A stretch of DNA of 64,000 bases from Calliopsis andreniformis (taxonomy: Eukaryota > Arthropoda > Insecta > Hymenoptera > Andrenidae), in the NCBI RefSeq assembly GCF_051401765.1, contig NW_027480422.1, positions 21,966,001-22,030,000 of the forward strand, given 5' to 3'. The notes beneath the pieces are model-generated. The model saw only the letters and a program-made list of their open reading frames with translations, searched no databases and was not told where the DNA came from. Made by a program: the position numbers and the translations under genes. Numbering within the stretch: position 1 is the stretch's first letter; each line of letters opens with the position of its first letter. Positions 12,401-25,790 of the stretch are shown here, one piece after another.

Positions 12401-12630
12401 GAATGATTGCAACCATAGTGAAGGTGATTGTGTTTTCTACGTTCCGGGCAACCTAGGCTTCACTCTAGGGCAAGGCTCCACCAGATCGAATAGCTAGGGC
12501 CTTAGAAGTCAACACCAGAAGCATAAAATAAAATAAAAATACAACAGTTATTCCATCGTATAACAGGAATAATTACAACCAGTGTGATAGTAATAGGCAT
12601 TTCTACGTTCCGTGCAACCTAGGCTTCGCT
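9485..12630 (+). repeat. HOR-B copy 1 (20-monomer period, 3,316 bp)
   Basis: This is the first copy of a second 20-monomer unit whose private markers recur 3,316 bp downstream: TTTTTCCGTCGTTAAAAGG (about 9,563), TTCTTCAATCGTATAACAGG (about 10,062), the short GTTCCGGGAACCTAGTCTTC monomer (10,785 and 14,101) and GGGCGTAACTGTACGGCG-type sequence (about 11,627). Single-base differences between copies are visible, for example GGCCTCAC against GGCTTCAC near 9,630. These copies are therefore older, or less recently homogenised, than those of HOR-A. Confidence 0.88.
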
Positions 12631-12800
12631 CTAGAGCCTTGCTCCACCAGATCGAATAGCTAGGGACTTAGAAGTCAACGCCAGAAGCATAAAAAATAAT
12701 AAAAATGCATCAGTTTTTCCATCGTATAACAGGAATAACTGCAACCAGTGTGAAAGTACAGGTCATTTCTACGTTCCGGGCAACCTAGGCTTCGCTCTAG
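12631..12800 (+). repeat. single monomer between the HOR-B copies
   Basis: One monomer carrying AAAAAATAATAAAAATGCAT and CTTCGCTCTAGAGCCTTG. It matches a monomer at about 16,640-16,810 and not the end of HOR-B copy 2, so a segment from the downstream flank is shared here. It completes the 20-monomer spacing between the two HOR-B copies. Confidence 0.65.
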
Positions 12801-15780
12801 AGCCTTGCTCCACCAGATCGAATAGCTAGGGCCTTAGAAGTCAACGCCAGAAGCATAAAATACCATATAAATACATCAGTTTTTCCGTCGTTAAAAGGAA
12901 TAAATGCAACCAGTGTGAAGGATATGGTCATTTCTACGTTCCGGACAACATAGGCTTCACTCTAGGGCGTTGGTCCACCAGATACACTAGTTAGGGCCTA
13001 AGGAGACAACGTCAGAAGCATAGAATACAATATAAATACAACAGCTTTTCCATCGTATAACAGGAATAATTGACACCAGTGTGAAAGTGATGATCATTTC
13101 TGCATTCCGGGCAACCTAGGCTTCACTCTAGGGCGTTGCTCCTCCAGATAGAATAGTTAGAGCCCAGGAAGTCAACGCCAGAAGCATAAAATACAATATA
13201 AATACAACACTTTTTCCCTTGTATAACAGGAATAATTGCAACCAGTGTGAAAGGTATGGTCATTTCTACGTTCCGGGCATCCTACGCTTCACTCTAGGGC
13301 GTTGCTCCACCACATCGAATAGCTGCGGCCTTAGAAGTCAACGCCAGAAGCATAAAATACAATATAAATACAACAGTTCTTCAATCGTTTAACAGGAATA
13401 ATTGCAAACAGTGTGAAAGATATGGTCATTTCTACGTTGCGGGCATCCTAGGCTTCACTCTAGGGCATTGCTCCACCACATCGAATAGCTACGGCCTTAG
13501 AAGTCAACGCCACAAGCATAAAATGAAATAAAATTACAACAGTTTTTCAATCGTATAACAGGAATAATTGCAACCAGTGTGAAAGTTAATGGTCATTTCT
13601 ACGTTCCGGGCAACCTAGGCTTCACTGTAGGGCGTTGCTCCACCACATCGAATAGCTACGGCCTTGGAAGTCAACGCCTGAAGCATAAAATAAAATAAAA
13701 ATACAACAGATTCTCCATTGTATAAAACGGATAATTGCAACCAGTGTTAAAGTAATGGCCATTTCTACGTTCCGGGCATCCTAGACTTAACTCTGAGACA
13801 TTGCTCCACCAGATCGAATGCATATGGCCTTAGAATTCAACGCCAGAAGCATAAAATACAATGTAAATGCACCAGTTTTTCCACCGTATTACAGGAATAA
13901 CTGCAACCAGTGTGAAAGGACTGGTCATTTCTACGTTCCGGGTAACCTAGGCTTCATTCGAGGGCGTTGCCCCACAAGATCGAATAGCTAGGGACTAAGA
14001 ATTCAACGCCAGAAGGATAAAATACAATATAAGTACAACAGTATCTCCATCATATAAAATGAATAACTGCAAACAGTGTGAAAGTTATGGTCATTTCTGC
14101 GTTCCGGGAACCTAGTCTTCACTCTAGGGCGTTGCCCCCCAGATCGAATAGTTAGGGCCTAAGAAGTCAACGCCAGAAGCATAAAATACAATATAAATAC
14201 AACAGTTTATCCATTCTATGAAATGAATAATTGCAAACAGTGTGGAAGTAATGGTCATTTCTACGTTCCGGGCAACCTAGGCTTCACTCTATGTCGTTGC
14301 TCCACCACATAGAATAGCTACGGCCTTTGAAGTCAACGCCTGGAGCATAAAATACATTAACAATACAACAGTTTTTTCACCGTGTAACAGGAAGAATTGC
14401 AACACGAGTGAAGGTAATGGTCTTTTCTACGTTCCGGGTAATCTAGGCTTCACTCTAGGGCGTTGCTCCACCAGATCGAATAGCTAGGGCATTAGAAGTC
14501 AACGCCAGAAGCAAAAGATAAAATAAAAGTACAACAGTTTTTTCATCGCATAACAGGAATAATTGCAACAAGCGTGAATGTAATGGTCATTTCTACGTTC
14601 CGGGCAATCTAGGCTTCACTCTAGGGCGTTGTTCCACCAGATCGAATAGTCAGGGCCTAAGAAGACAACGCCAGAAGCATAAAATACGATATAAGTACAT
14701 CAGTTTTTCCATCGTATAATACGAATAGTTACAACCAGTGTGAAAGTAATGGCCATTTCTACGTTCCGGGCATCCTAGCCTTAACTCTGAGCCATCGCTC
14801 CACCAGATCGAATACATAGGGCCTTAGAAATCAACGCAAGAAGCATAAAGTACAATAAAAATACAACTGCTTGTCCATCGTATAACAGGAATAATTGCAA
14901 CCATTGTAAAAGTAATGGTCATTTCTACGTTACGGGCAACCTGGGCGTAACTGTACGGCGTTGTGCCACCACATCGAATAGCTACGGCCTTAGTAGTCAA
15001 CGCCTGAAGCATAAAATTAATAAAAACACAACAGTTTTTTCATCGTATAAGAGGAATATTTGCAACCAGTGTGAAAGTTTTGGTCATTTCTACGTTCCGG
15101 GAAACCTAGGCTTCACCCTAGGGCGTTGCTCCACCAGATCTAATAGTTAGGGCCTTAGAAGTCAACGCCCGAAGCATAAAATACCAAATATTAATGCAAC
15201 AGTTCTTCCATCGTATAAAACGAATAATTGCATCCAGTGTGAAAGTAATGGTCATTTCTACGTTCCGGGCACCCTAGGCTTCACTCTAGGCCGTTGCTCC
15301 ACCACATCGTATAGCTACGGACTTAGATGTCAACGCCAGAAGCATAAAATACAATAAAAGTACAACAGTTTTTCCATCGTATAACAGGAGTAATTGCAAC
15401 CAGAGTGAAACTGATGGACATTTCTACGTTCCGGGCGACCTAGGCTTCACTCTGGGGTGTTGGACCACCAGATCAAATAGTTAGGGCCTAAGAAGTCAAC
15501 GCCAGAAGCATAAAATACAAAATAAATACAATAGTTTTTCCATCGTATACCAGGAATGATTGCAACCAGAGTGAAGGTGATTGTGTTTTCTACGTTCCGG
15601 GCAACCTAGGCTTCACTCTAGGGCAAGGCTCCACCAGATCGAATAGCTAGGGCCTTAGAAGTCAACACCAGAAGCAGAAAATAAAATAAAAATACAACAG
15701 TTATTCCATCGTATAACAGGAATAATTACAACCAGTGTGATAGTAATGGGCATTTCTACGTTCCGTGCAACCTAGGCTTC
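12801..15780 (+). repeat. HOR-B copy 2, one monomer deleted
   Basis: It repeats HOR-B copy 1 at 3,316 bp. At about 15,535-15,552 the sequence passes from the equivalent of about 12,225 straight to the equivalent of about 12,390, at the shared TTTTTCCATCGTAT. That removes exactly one monomer: the copy-1 monomer containing ATTGCGCGAGTGAGAAAGG is absent. Similarity to copy 1 ends at about 15,780, where this copy reads CTTCATTGTAGGGCGTTGG and copy 1 reads CTTCGCTCTAGAGCC. Confidence 0.87.
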
Positions 15781-18120
15781 ATTGTAGGGCGTTGGTTTAC
15801 CAGATCCAATAGCTAGGGCCTAAGAAGTCAACGACAGAAGGATAAAATACAATAAAGATACAACAGCTCTTCCATCGTATAACAGGAATAATTGCAGCCA
15901 GAGTGAAGGTGATGGTTATTTCTACGTTCCGGGCAACCTAGGCTTCACCGTACGGCGTTGCTGCAGCAGATCGAATAGCCAGGGCATTAGAAGTGAACGC
16001 CAGAAGCATAAAATAAAATAAAAATAGAGCAGTTATTCCATCGTATAACAGGAATAATTACAACCAGTGTGAAAGGAATGGGCATTTCTACGTTGCGTGC
16101 AACCTAGACTTCACTCTAGGGCGTTGCTCCACCAGGTCGAATAGTTGGGGCCTTAGAAAACAACTCCAGACGCATACAATTCAATAAAAATACAACAGTT
16201 TTACCAACGTATAAATGGCATAATTGCAACCAGTGTGATGGTAATGGTCATTTCTACGTTCCGGGCAACCTAGGCTTCACTCTAGGGCGTTGTTCCACCA
16301 CATCGAATAGCTACGACCTTGGAAGTCAACGCCTGAAGCATGAAATACAATAAAAATGCAACAGTTCTTCCATCGTATAACAGGAATAATTGCAACCAGT
16401 GTGAAGGCCATGGTCTTTTCTACGTTGCGGGCAACCTAGGCTTCACCCTAGGGCGTTGCTCCACCAGATCAAATAGTTAGGGCCTAAGAAGTCAACGCCA
16501 GAAGCATAAAATACAATATAAATGCAACAGTTTTTCCATCGTATATAATGTATATTTGCAAACAGTGTGAAAGTAAATGTCATTTCTACGTTCCGGGCAA
16601 CCTAGGCTTAACTGTAGGGCGTTGCTTCACCAGATCGCATAGTTAGGGACTTAGAAGTCAACGCCAGAAGCATAAAAAATAATAAAAATGCATTAGTTTT
16701 TCCATCGTATAACAGGAATAACTGCAACCAGTGTGAAAGTACAGGTCATTTCTACGTTCCGGGCAACCTAGGCTTCGCTCTAGAGCCTTGCTCCACCAGA
16801 TCGAATAGCTAGGGACTTAGAAGTCAACGCCAGAAGCATAAAATATAATAAAGATGCATCAGTTTTTCCATCGTATAACAGGAATAACTGCAACCAGTGT
16901 GAAAGTACTGGTCACTTCTGTGTTCCGGGTAACCTAGGCTTCACTCTAGGGCGTTACTCCACCAGATCGAATAGCTAGGGAATTAGAATTCAACACCAGA
17001 AGAATAAAATACAACATAAGTATAACAGTTTTTTCATCGTATAAAACGAATAATTGCAACCAGTATGAAAGCTATGGCCATTTCTACGTTCCGCGCAACC
17101 TAGACTTCACCCCTGGGCGTTGCTCCACCAGATCCAATAGTTAGGACCTAAGAAGTCAGCGGCAGAAGCATAAAATACAAAATAGCTACAGCAGCTTTTC
17201 CATCGTATATAATGTATATTTGCAAACAGTGTGAAGGTAATGGTCATTTCTACGTTCCGCGCAACCCAGGCTTCACTCCAGGGCGTTGCTCCACCAGATC
17301 GAATAGTTAGGGCCTAAGAAGTCAACGCCAGAAGCATAAAATACAACAAAAATACGACAGTTTTTCCATCGTATAGCATGAATAATTGCAACCAGAGTGA
17401 AGGTGATGGTCATATCTACGTTCCGGGCAACCTAGTCTTCACTCTAGGGCGTTGGTCCACCACATCCAATAGTTAGGGCCGTAGAAGTCACCGCCTGCGG
17501 CATAAAATACAATAAAAATAGAACAGTTTTTTCATCGTATAACAGGAATAATTACAACCAGAGTGAAAGTAATGGTCATTTCTGCGTTTCGGGCGACCTA
17601 GGCTTCTCTCTGGGGCATTGCTCCACCAGATCGAATAGCTAGGGACCTAGAAGTCAACGCCCGAAACCTAAAATACAATCAAAATCCAACAGTTTGTCCA
17701 TCGTATGACAGGAATAATTGCAACAAGCGTGAAGGTAATGGTCATTTCTACGTTCCGGGCAACCTAGGTATTGCTCTAGGGCGTTGCTCAACCACATCGA
17801 ATAGTTAGGGCCTTAGAAGTCAACGCCTGAAGCATAAAATACAACATAAGTACAACAGTCTTTCCATCGTATAACAGGAATAATTGCAACCAGTGTGAAA
17901 GTACAGGTCATTTCTACGTTCCGGGCAATCCAGGTTTCGCTCTAGGGCGTTGCTCCACCAGATCGAATAGCTAGGGACTTAGAAGTCAACGCCAGAAGTA
18001 TAAAATACAATAAAAATACAACAGTTTTTCCATCGTATAAAAGGAATAATTGCAACCAGTGTGAAAGTAATGGCCGTTTCTTCGTTCCGGGCAAACTTGT
18101 CTTTACTCTAGGGCGTTGCT
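15781..18120 (+). repeat. divergent monomers, no HOR detected
   Basis: About 14 monomers with many private substitutions and no long constant-offset partner in the window, apart from the monomer type shared with 12,631-12,800. Examples of private variants are GCTGCAGCAGATCG near 15,960 and CAACCCAGGCTTCACTCCAG near 17,262. This looks like unamplified array between HOR domains. No gene or foreign insert is visible. Confidence 0.75.
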
Positions 18121-21099
18121 CCACCAGATCGAATTGTTAGGGCCTTGGAAGTCAACGCCCCAAGCATAAAATACAAAATTAATAGAACAGTTTTTCCATT
18201 GTATAAAACGAATAATTGCAACCAGTGTGAAGATTATGGTCATTTCTACGTACCGTGCAACATAGGCTTCACTCTAGGGCGTTGCTCCACAACATCGAAT
18301 CGCTACGGCTTTAGAAGTCAACGCCAGAAGCATAAAATACAATATAAATACAAGAGTTTTTCCATCGTATACAATGAATGATTGCAAACATTGTGAAAGT
18401 AACGGTCATTTCTACGTTCCGGGCAACCTAGGCTTCACTCTAGGGCGTTGCTCCACCAGATCGAATAGCTAGGCCCTTAGACGTCAACGCCCGAAACATG
18501 AAATACAATAAAAATACAATAGTTTTTCCATTGTATAAGGAGAATAATTGCAACCAGTGCGAAGATTATGGTCATTTCTACGTTCCGTGCAACATAGGCT
18601 TCACTCTAGGGCGTTGCACCACCACATCGAATGGCTACAGCTTTAGAAGTCAACGCCAGAGGCATAAAATACAATATAAATACTACACTTTTTCCATCGT
18701 ATACAATCAATGATTGCAAACATTGTGAAAGTAACGGTCATTTCTACGTTCCGGGCAACCTGGGCTTGACTCTAGGGCGTTGCTCCACCAAATCGAATAG
18801 TTAGGGCCTAAGAAGTGGACGCCAGAAGCATAAAATACAATAAAAATTCAACAGTTTTTCCATCGTATAGCATGAGTAATTGCAACCAGTGTGAAAGTGA
18901 TGGTCATTTCTACGTTCCGGGCAACCTTGGCCTATCTTGAGGGCGTTGCTCCACCAGGTCGAATGGATAGGGCCTAAGAAGTCAACGCCAGAAGCATAAA
19001 ATAAAATAAATATACAACCGTTGTTCCATCGTATACCAGGAATAATTACAACCAGTGTGAAAGTAATGGCCATTTCTACGTTCCGGAATCCTAGACTCAA
19101 CTCTGAGGAATTGCTCCAACAGATCGAATAGCTTAGGGCCTTAGAAGTCAACGCCCGAAACATAAAATACAATAAAAATACAGCAGTTTTTCATTCGTAT
19201 AACAGGAATAATTGCAACAAGCGTGAAGGTAATGGTCATTTCTACATCCCGGGCAACATAGGCTTCACTCTTGGATGTTGCCCCATCAGATCGCCTAGCT
19301 AGGACCTTAGAAGTCAAAGCCATAAGCAGAAAATACAATAAAAATGCAATAGTTTTTCCATCGTATAGCATGAGTAATTGCAACCAGTGTGAAAGTGATG
19401 GTCATTTCTACGTTCCGGGCAACCTTGGCCTATCTTTAGGGCGTTGCTCCACCAGATCGAACAGTTAGGGACTTTGAATTCAACGCCAGAAGCATAAAAT
19501 ACAATAAAAATACAACTGTTTTCCATCGTTGAAAAGAATAATTGCAACCAGTGTGAAAGCAATGGTCATTACTACGTTTCGGGCAACATAGGCTTCACCC
19601 TTGGACGTTGCCTCACGAGATTGAATAGCTAGGACCTTAGAAGTCAACGCCAGAAGCATAAAATACAATATAGATACATCACCTTTTCCATCGGATAAAA
19701 CGAATAATTTCAACCAGTGTGAAAGTTATGGTCATTTCTACGTTCCGTGCAACCTTGTCTTTACTCTAGGGCGTTGCTCCACCAGACCGAATTGTTAGGG
19801 ACTTGGAAGTCAACGCCCGAAGCATAAAATACAAAATTAATAGAACAGCTTTTCCATTGCATAAAACGTATAATTGCAACCAGTGTGAAGATTATGGTCA
19901 TTTCTACGTTCCGTGCAACATAGGCTTCACTCTAGGGCGCTGCTCCACAACATCGAATAGCTACGGCTTTAGAAGTCAACGCCAGAAGCATAAAATACAA
20001 TATAAATACAAGAGTTTTTCCATCGTATACAATGAATGATTGCAAACATTGTGAAAGTAACGGTCATTTCTACGTTCCGGGCAACCTAGGCTTCACTCTA
20101 GGGCGTTGCTCCACCAGATCGAATAGCTAGGCCCTTAGAAGTCAACGCCCGAAACATGAAATACAATAAAGATACAATAGTTTTTCCATTATATAACGAG
20201 AATAATTGCAACCAGTGCGAAAGTGATGGTCATTTCCACGTTCCGGGCGACTTAGGCTTCACTCAAGAGCGATGCTCCACCAGATCGAATAGTTAGGGCC
20301 TTAGAAGTCAACGCGTGAAGCATAAAATACGAAATAAATAGAACAGTTTTTCCATTGTATGAAACGAATAATTGCAACCAGTGTGAAAGTTATGGTCTTT
20401 TCTACGTTCCGGGCAACCTAGGCTTCACTATAGGGCGTTGTTCCACCAGATCGAAAAGTTAGGGCCTAAGAAGTCAACGTCAGAAGCATACAATACAATA
20501 TAAATACTACAGCTTTTCCATCGTATATAATGTATATTTGCAAACAGTGTGAACGTAAAGGTCATTTCTAGGTTCCGGGCAACCTAGGCTTAACTGTAGG
20601 GCGTTGCTCCACCAGATCGCATAGCTAGGGACTTAAAATTTAACGCCAGAAGCATAAAATACAATAAAAATGCAACAGTTTTTCTATAGTATGACAGGAA
20701 TAATTGCAACCAGTGTGAAAGTACAGGTCATTTCTACGTTCCGGGCAACCTAGGCTTCGCTCTAGGGCCTTGCTCCACCAGATCGAATAGCTAGGGAATT
20801 AGAAGTCAACCCCACAAGCATAAAATATAATAAAAATGCAACAGTTTTTCCATCGTATAACAGGAATAATTGCAACCAGTGTGAAAGTACAGGTCATTTC
20901 TACGTTACGGGCAACGTAGGTTTCGCTGTAGGGAGTTGCTGCACCAGATCGAATAGTTAGGGACTTAGAAGTCAACGCCAGAAGCATAAAATACAATAAA
21001 AATGCAACAGTTTTTCCATCGTATAACAGGAATAATTGCAACCAGTGTGAAAGTACAGGTCATTTCTACGTTACGGGCAACGTAGGTTTCGCTGTAGGG
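18121..21099 (+). repeat. mosaic monomers that share modules with 31-33 kb
   Basis: Much of this stretch matches downstream DNA. About 18,800-20,100 pairs with about 31,570-32,880 at an offset near 12,773 bp (77 monomers less a few bases), including the short TTCCGGAATCCTAGAC monomer at 19,081 and 31,855. About 20,300-21,040 pairs with about 22,130-22,865 at 1,824 bp (11 monomers minus 2). The monomer near 18,145-18,380 reappears near 23,785. Matches are clearly less perfect than in HOR-A, so these may be older copies. Confidence 0.75.
19078..19102 (+). other. length-variant monomer TTCCGGAATCCTAGAC (example)
   Basis: Here the usual TTCCGGGCAACCTAGGC is shortened by one base and altered. The same variant recurs at 21,568, 25,219, 31,855, 48,108 and 62,383. 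The spacings equal the offsets of the larger duplications (3,651 and 14,275 bp), so it was copied within them and arose once. Confidence 0.7.
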
Positions 21100-24000
21100 C
21101 GTTGCCCCACAAGATCGAATAGCTAGGGACTAAGAATTCAACGCCAGAAGAATAAAATACAATATAAGTACAACAGTTTTTCCATCTTATAAAATGAATA
21201 ACTGCAAACAGTGTGAAAGTTATGGTCATTTCTGCGTTCCGGGAACCTAGTCTTCACTCTAGGGCGTTGCTCCACCAGATCTAATAGTTAGGGCCTAAAA
21301 AGTCTACGCCAGAAGCATAAAATCCAATATAAATACAACAGCTTTACCATCGTATATAATGTATATTTGCAAACAGTGTGAAGGTATAGGTCATTTCTAC
21401 GTTCCTGGCAACCTTGGCCTATCTTTAGGGCGTTGCTCCACCAGATCGAATGGATAGGGCCTAAGAAGTCAACGCCAGAAGCATAAAATAAAATAAATAT
21501 ACAACCGTTGTTCCATCATATACCAGGAATAATTACAACCAGTGTGAAAGTAATGGCCATTTCTACGTTCCGGAATCCTAGACTCAACTCTGAGGAATTG
21601 CTCCAACAGATCGAATAGCTAGGGCCTTAGAAGTCAACGCCCGAAACATAAAATACAATAAAAATACAGGAGTTTTTCCTTCGTATAACAGGAATAATTG
21701 CAACAAGCGAGTAGGTAATGGTTATTTCTACATCCCGGGCAACATAGGCTTCACTCTTGGATGTTGCCCCATCAGATCGCCTAGCTAGGACCGTAGAAGT
21801 CAAAGCCATAAGCAGAAAATACAATAAAAATGTAACAGTTTTTCCATCGTATAGCATGAGTAATTGCAACCAGTGTGAAAGCAATGGTCATTACTACGTT
21901 TCGGACAACCTTGTCTTTACTCTAGGGCGTTGCTCCACCAGATCCAATTGTTAGGGACTTGGAAGTCAACGCCCCAAGCATAAAATACAAAATACATAGA
22001 ACAGTTTTTCCATTGCATAAAACGAATAATTGCAACCAGTGTGAAGATTATGGTCATTTCTACGTTCCGTGCAACATAGGCTTCACTCTAGGGCGTTGCT
22101 CCACCAGATCGAATAGCTAGGCCCTTAGAAGTCAACGCGTGAAGCATAAAATACTAAATAAATAGAACAGTTTTTCCATTGTATGAAACGAATAATTGCA
22201 ACCAGTGTGAAAGTTATGGTCTTTTCTACGTTCCGGGCAACCTAGGCTTCACTATAGAGCGTTGTTCCACCAGATCGAAAAGTTAGCGCCTAAGAAGTCA
22301 ACGTCAGAAGCATACAATACAATATAAATACTACAGCTTTTCCATCGTATATAATGTATATTTGCAAACAGTGTGAAAGTAAAGGTCATTTCTAGGTTCC
22401 GGGCAACCTAGGCTTAACTGTAGGGTGTTGCTCCACCAGATCGCATAGCTATGGACTTAAAATTTAACGCCAGAAGCATAAAATACAATAAAAATGCAAC
22501 AGTTTTTCGATAGTATAACAGGAATAATTGCAACCAGTGTGAAAGTACAGGTCATTTCTACGTTCCGGGCAACCTAGGCTTCGCATTAGGGCCTTCCTCC
22601 ACCAGATCGAATAGCTAGGGACTTAGAAGTCAACCCCACAAGCATAAAATATAATAAAAATGCAACAGTTTTTCCATCGTATAACAGGAATAATTGCAAC
22701 CAGTGTGAAAGTACAGGTCATTTCTACGTTACGGGCAACGTAGGTTTCGCTGTAGGGAGTTGCTGCACCAGATCGAATAGCTAGGGACTTAGAAGTCAAC
22801 GCCAGAAGCATAAAATACAATAAAAATGCAACAGTTTTTCCATCGTATGACAGGAACAATTGCAACCAGTGTGAAAGTACAGGTCATTTCTACGTTACGG
22901 GCAACCTAGGTTTCGCTGTTGGGAGTTGCTCCACCAGATCGAATAGCTAGGGACGTAGAAGTCAACGCCAGAAGCATAAAATACGATAAAAATGCAACAG
23001 TCTTTCCATCGTATGATAGGAATAACTGCAACCAGTGTGAATGTACTAGTCATTTCTATGTTCCCGGTAACCTAGGCTTCACTCTAGGGCGTTGCTGCAC
23101 CAGACCGAATAGCGAGGGACTTAGAAGTCAACGCGCGAAGCATAAAATACAAAATAAATAGAACAGTTTTTCCATTGTATGAAACGAATAATTGCAACCA
23201 GTGTGAAAGATATGGTCATTTCTACGTTACGGGCAACCTAGGCTTCACTCTAGGTCGTTGCTCCACCAAATCGAATAGCTAGGGCCTTAGACGTCATAGC
23301 ACGAAGCATAAAATACAAAATTAATACAACAGTTATTCCATCGTATAACAGGTATAATTACAACCAGGGTGAAAGTAATGGGCATTTCTACGTTCCGAGC
23401 AACCTAGGCTTCACTCTAGGGCGTAGCTCCACCAGGTCGAGTAGTTAGGGCCTTAGAAAACAACTCCAGACGCATAAAATACAATAAAAATACAACAGTT
23501 TTTCCATCGTATAAAAAGAATAATTGCAACCAGTGTCAAAGTAATGGTCATTTCTACGTTCCGGGCAATCTAGGCTTCACTCAAGAGCGTAGCTCCACCA
23601 GATCGAATAGTTAGGGCCTTAGAAGTCAACGCGCGAAGCATAAAATACAAAATAAATAGAACAGTTTTTCCATTGTATGAAACGAATAATTGCATCCAGT
23701 GTGAAAGTTATGGTCATTTCTACGTTCCGTGCAAACTTGTCTTTACTCTAGGGCGTTGCTCCACCAGATCGAATTGTTAGGGCCTTGGAAGTCAACGCCC
23801 CAAGCATAAAATACAAAATTAATAGAACAGTTTTTCCATTGTATAAAACGAATAATTGCAACCAGTGTGAAGATTATGGTCATTTCTACGTTCCGTGCAA
23901 CATAGGCTTCACTCTAGGGCGTTGCACCACCACATCGAATGGCTACAGCTTTAGAAGTCAACGCCAGAGGCATAAAATACAATAAAAATACAAGAGTTTT

Positions 24001-24750
24001 TCCATCGTATACAATGAATGATTGCAAACATTGTGAAAGTAACGGTCATTTCTACGTTCCGGGCAACCTACGCTTCACTCTAGGGCGTTGCTCCACCACA
24101 TCGAATAGCTGCGGCCTTAGAAGTCAACGCCAGAAGCATAAAATACAATATAAATACAACAGCTCTTCAATCGTATAACAGGAATAATTGCAAACAGTGT
24201 GAAAGATATGGTCATTTCTACGTTGCGGGCATCCTAGGCTTCACTCTAGGGCAAGGCTCCACCACATCGAATAGCTACGGCCTTAGAAGTCAACGCCAGA
24301 AGCATAAAATAAAATAAAATTACAACAGTTTTTCAATCGTATAACAGGAATAATTGCAACCAGTGTGAAAGTTAATGGTCATTTCTACGTTCCGGGCAAC
24401 CTAGGCTTCACTGTAGGGCGTTGCTCCACCACATCGAATAGCTACGGCCTTGGAAGTCAACGCCTGAAGCATAAAATAAAATAAAAATACAACAGATTCT
24501 CCATTGTCTAAAACGGATAATTGCAACCAGTGTTAAAGTAATGGCCATTTCTACGTTCCGGGCATCCTAGACTTAACTCTGAGACATTGCTCCACCAGAT
24601 CGAATTCATAGGGCCTTAGAATTCAACGCCAGAAGCATAAAATACAATGTAAATGCAACAGTTTTTCCACCGTATTACAGGAATAACTGCAACCAGTGTG
24701 AAAGGACTGGTCATCTCTACGTTCCGGGTAACCTAAGCTTCATTCGAGGG
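21100..24750 (+). repeat. HOR-C copy 1 (22-monomer period, 3,651 bp)
   Basis: Sequence at about 21,100-22,130 returns 3,651 bp later (22 monomers minus 1 bp). Markers are CCCCACAAGATCGAATAG at about 21,102 and 24,753, the short TTCCGGAATCCTAGAC monomer at 21,568 and 25,219, and CTCTTGGATGTTGCCCCATC at about 21,760 and 25,411. The unit contains an 11-monomer internal duplication partner (22,130-22,865) and the HOR-B-derived block at its right end, so it is a composite. Confidence 0.8.
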
Positions 24751-24960
24751 CGTTGCCCCACAAGATCGAATAGCTAGGGACTAAGAATTCAACGCCAGAA
24801 GAATAAAATACAATATAAGTACAACAGTTTTTCCATCTTATAAAATGAATAACTGCAAACAGTGTGAAAGTTATGGTCATTTCTGCGTTCCGGGAACCTA
24901 GTCTTCACTCTAGGGCGTTGCTCCACCAGATCTAATAGTTAGGGCCTAAAAAGTCTACGC
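24040..24960 (+). repeat. block of about 5.5 monomers shared with HOR-B
   Basis: From CAACCTACGCTTCACTC to GGGAACCTAGTCTTCACTC this block follows HOR-B in order (about 9,940-10,860 and 13,260-14,180). It includes GTTGCGGGCATCCTAGGC, GTGTTAAAGTAATGGCC, CTTAACTCTGAGACATTGC and TTCCACCGTATTACAGG. A few substitutions separate it from both HOR-B copies, for example GGGCAAGGC for GGGCATTGC. Both flanks are of another type. It is a copied segment about 10-14 kb from its relatives, presumably moved by conversion or unequal exchange. Confidence 0.8.
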
Positions 24961-25790
24961 CAGAAGCATAAAATCCAATATAAATACAACAGCTTTACCA
25001 TCGTATATAATGTATATTTGCAAACAGTGTGAAGGTATAGGTCATTTCTACGTTCCTGGCAACCTTGGCCTATCTTTAGGGCGTTGCTCCACCAGATCGA
25101 ATGGATAGGGCCTAAGAAGTCAACGCCAGAAGCATAAAATAAAATAAATATACAACCGTTGTTCCATCATATACCAGGAATAATTACAACCAGTGTGAAA
25201 GTAATGGCCATTTCTACGTTCCGGAATCCTAGACTCAACTCTGAGGAATTGCTCCAACAGATCGAATAGCTAGGGCCTTAGAAGTCAACGCCCGAAACAT
25301 AAAATACAATAAAAATACAGCAGTTTTTCCTTCGTATAACAGGAATAATTGCAACAAGCGTGTAGGTAATGGTCATTTCTACATCCCGGGCAACATAGGC
25401 TTCACTCTTGGATGTTGCCCCATCAGATCGCCTAGCTAGGACCGTAGAAGTCAAAGCCATAAGCAGAAAATACAATAAAAATGTAACAGTTTTTCCATCG
25501 TATAGCATGAGTAATTGCAACCAGTGTGAAAGCAATGGTCATTACTACGTTTCGGACAACCTTGTCTTTACTCTAGGGCGTTGCTCCACCAGATCGAATT
25601 GTTAGGGACTTGGAAGTCAACGCCCCAAGCATAAAATACAAAATTAATAGAACAGTTTTTCCATTGCATAAAACGAATAATTGCAACCAGTGTGAAGATT
25701 ATGGTCATTTCTACGTTCCGTGCAACATAGGCTTCACTCTAGGGCGTTGCTCCACCAGATCGAATAGCTAGGCCCTTAGAAGTCAACGCG
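24751..25790 (+). repeat. HOR-C copy 2 (partial)
   Basis: It repeats 21,100-22,130 at 3,651 bp with scattered single-base differences, for example AAGCGTGTAGG against AAGCGAGTAGG. It then runs into the HOR-D 6-mer type at about 25,780, at the AGTCAACGCGCGAAGC monomer. Confidence 0.78.

Noticed and set aside
18145..18381. Cysteine-rich translations with a CNQCE motif suggesting a small zinc-binding protein
   Set aside because: The CxxC comes from the conserved GCAACCAGTGTGAAAG block read in one frame, which occurs in nearly every monomer. There is one CxxC per monomer with no consistent second pair within an open frame, and no gene context.
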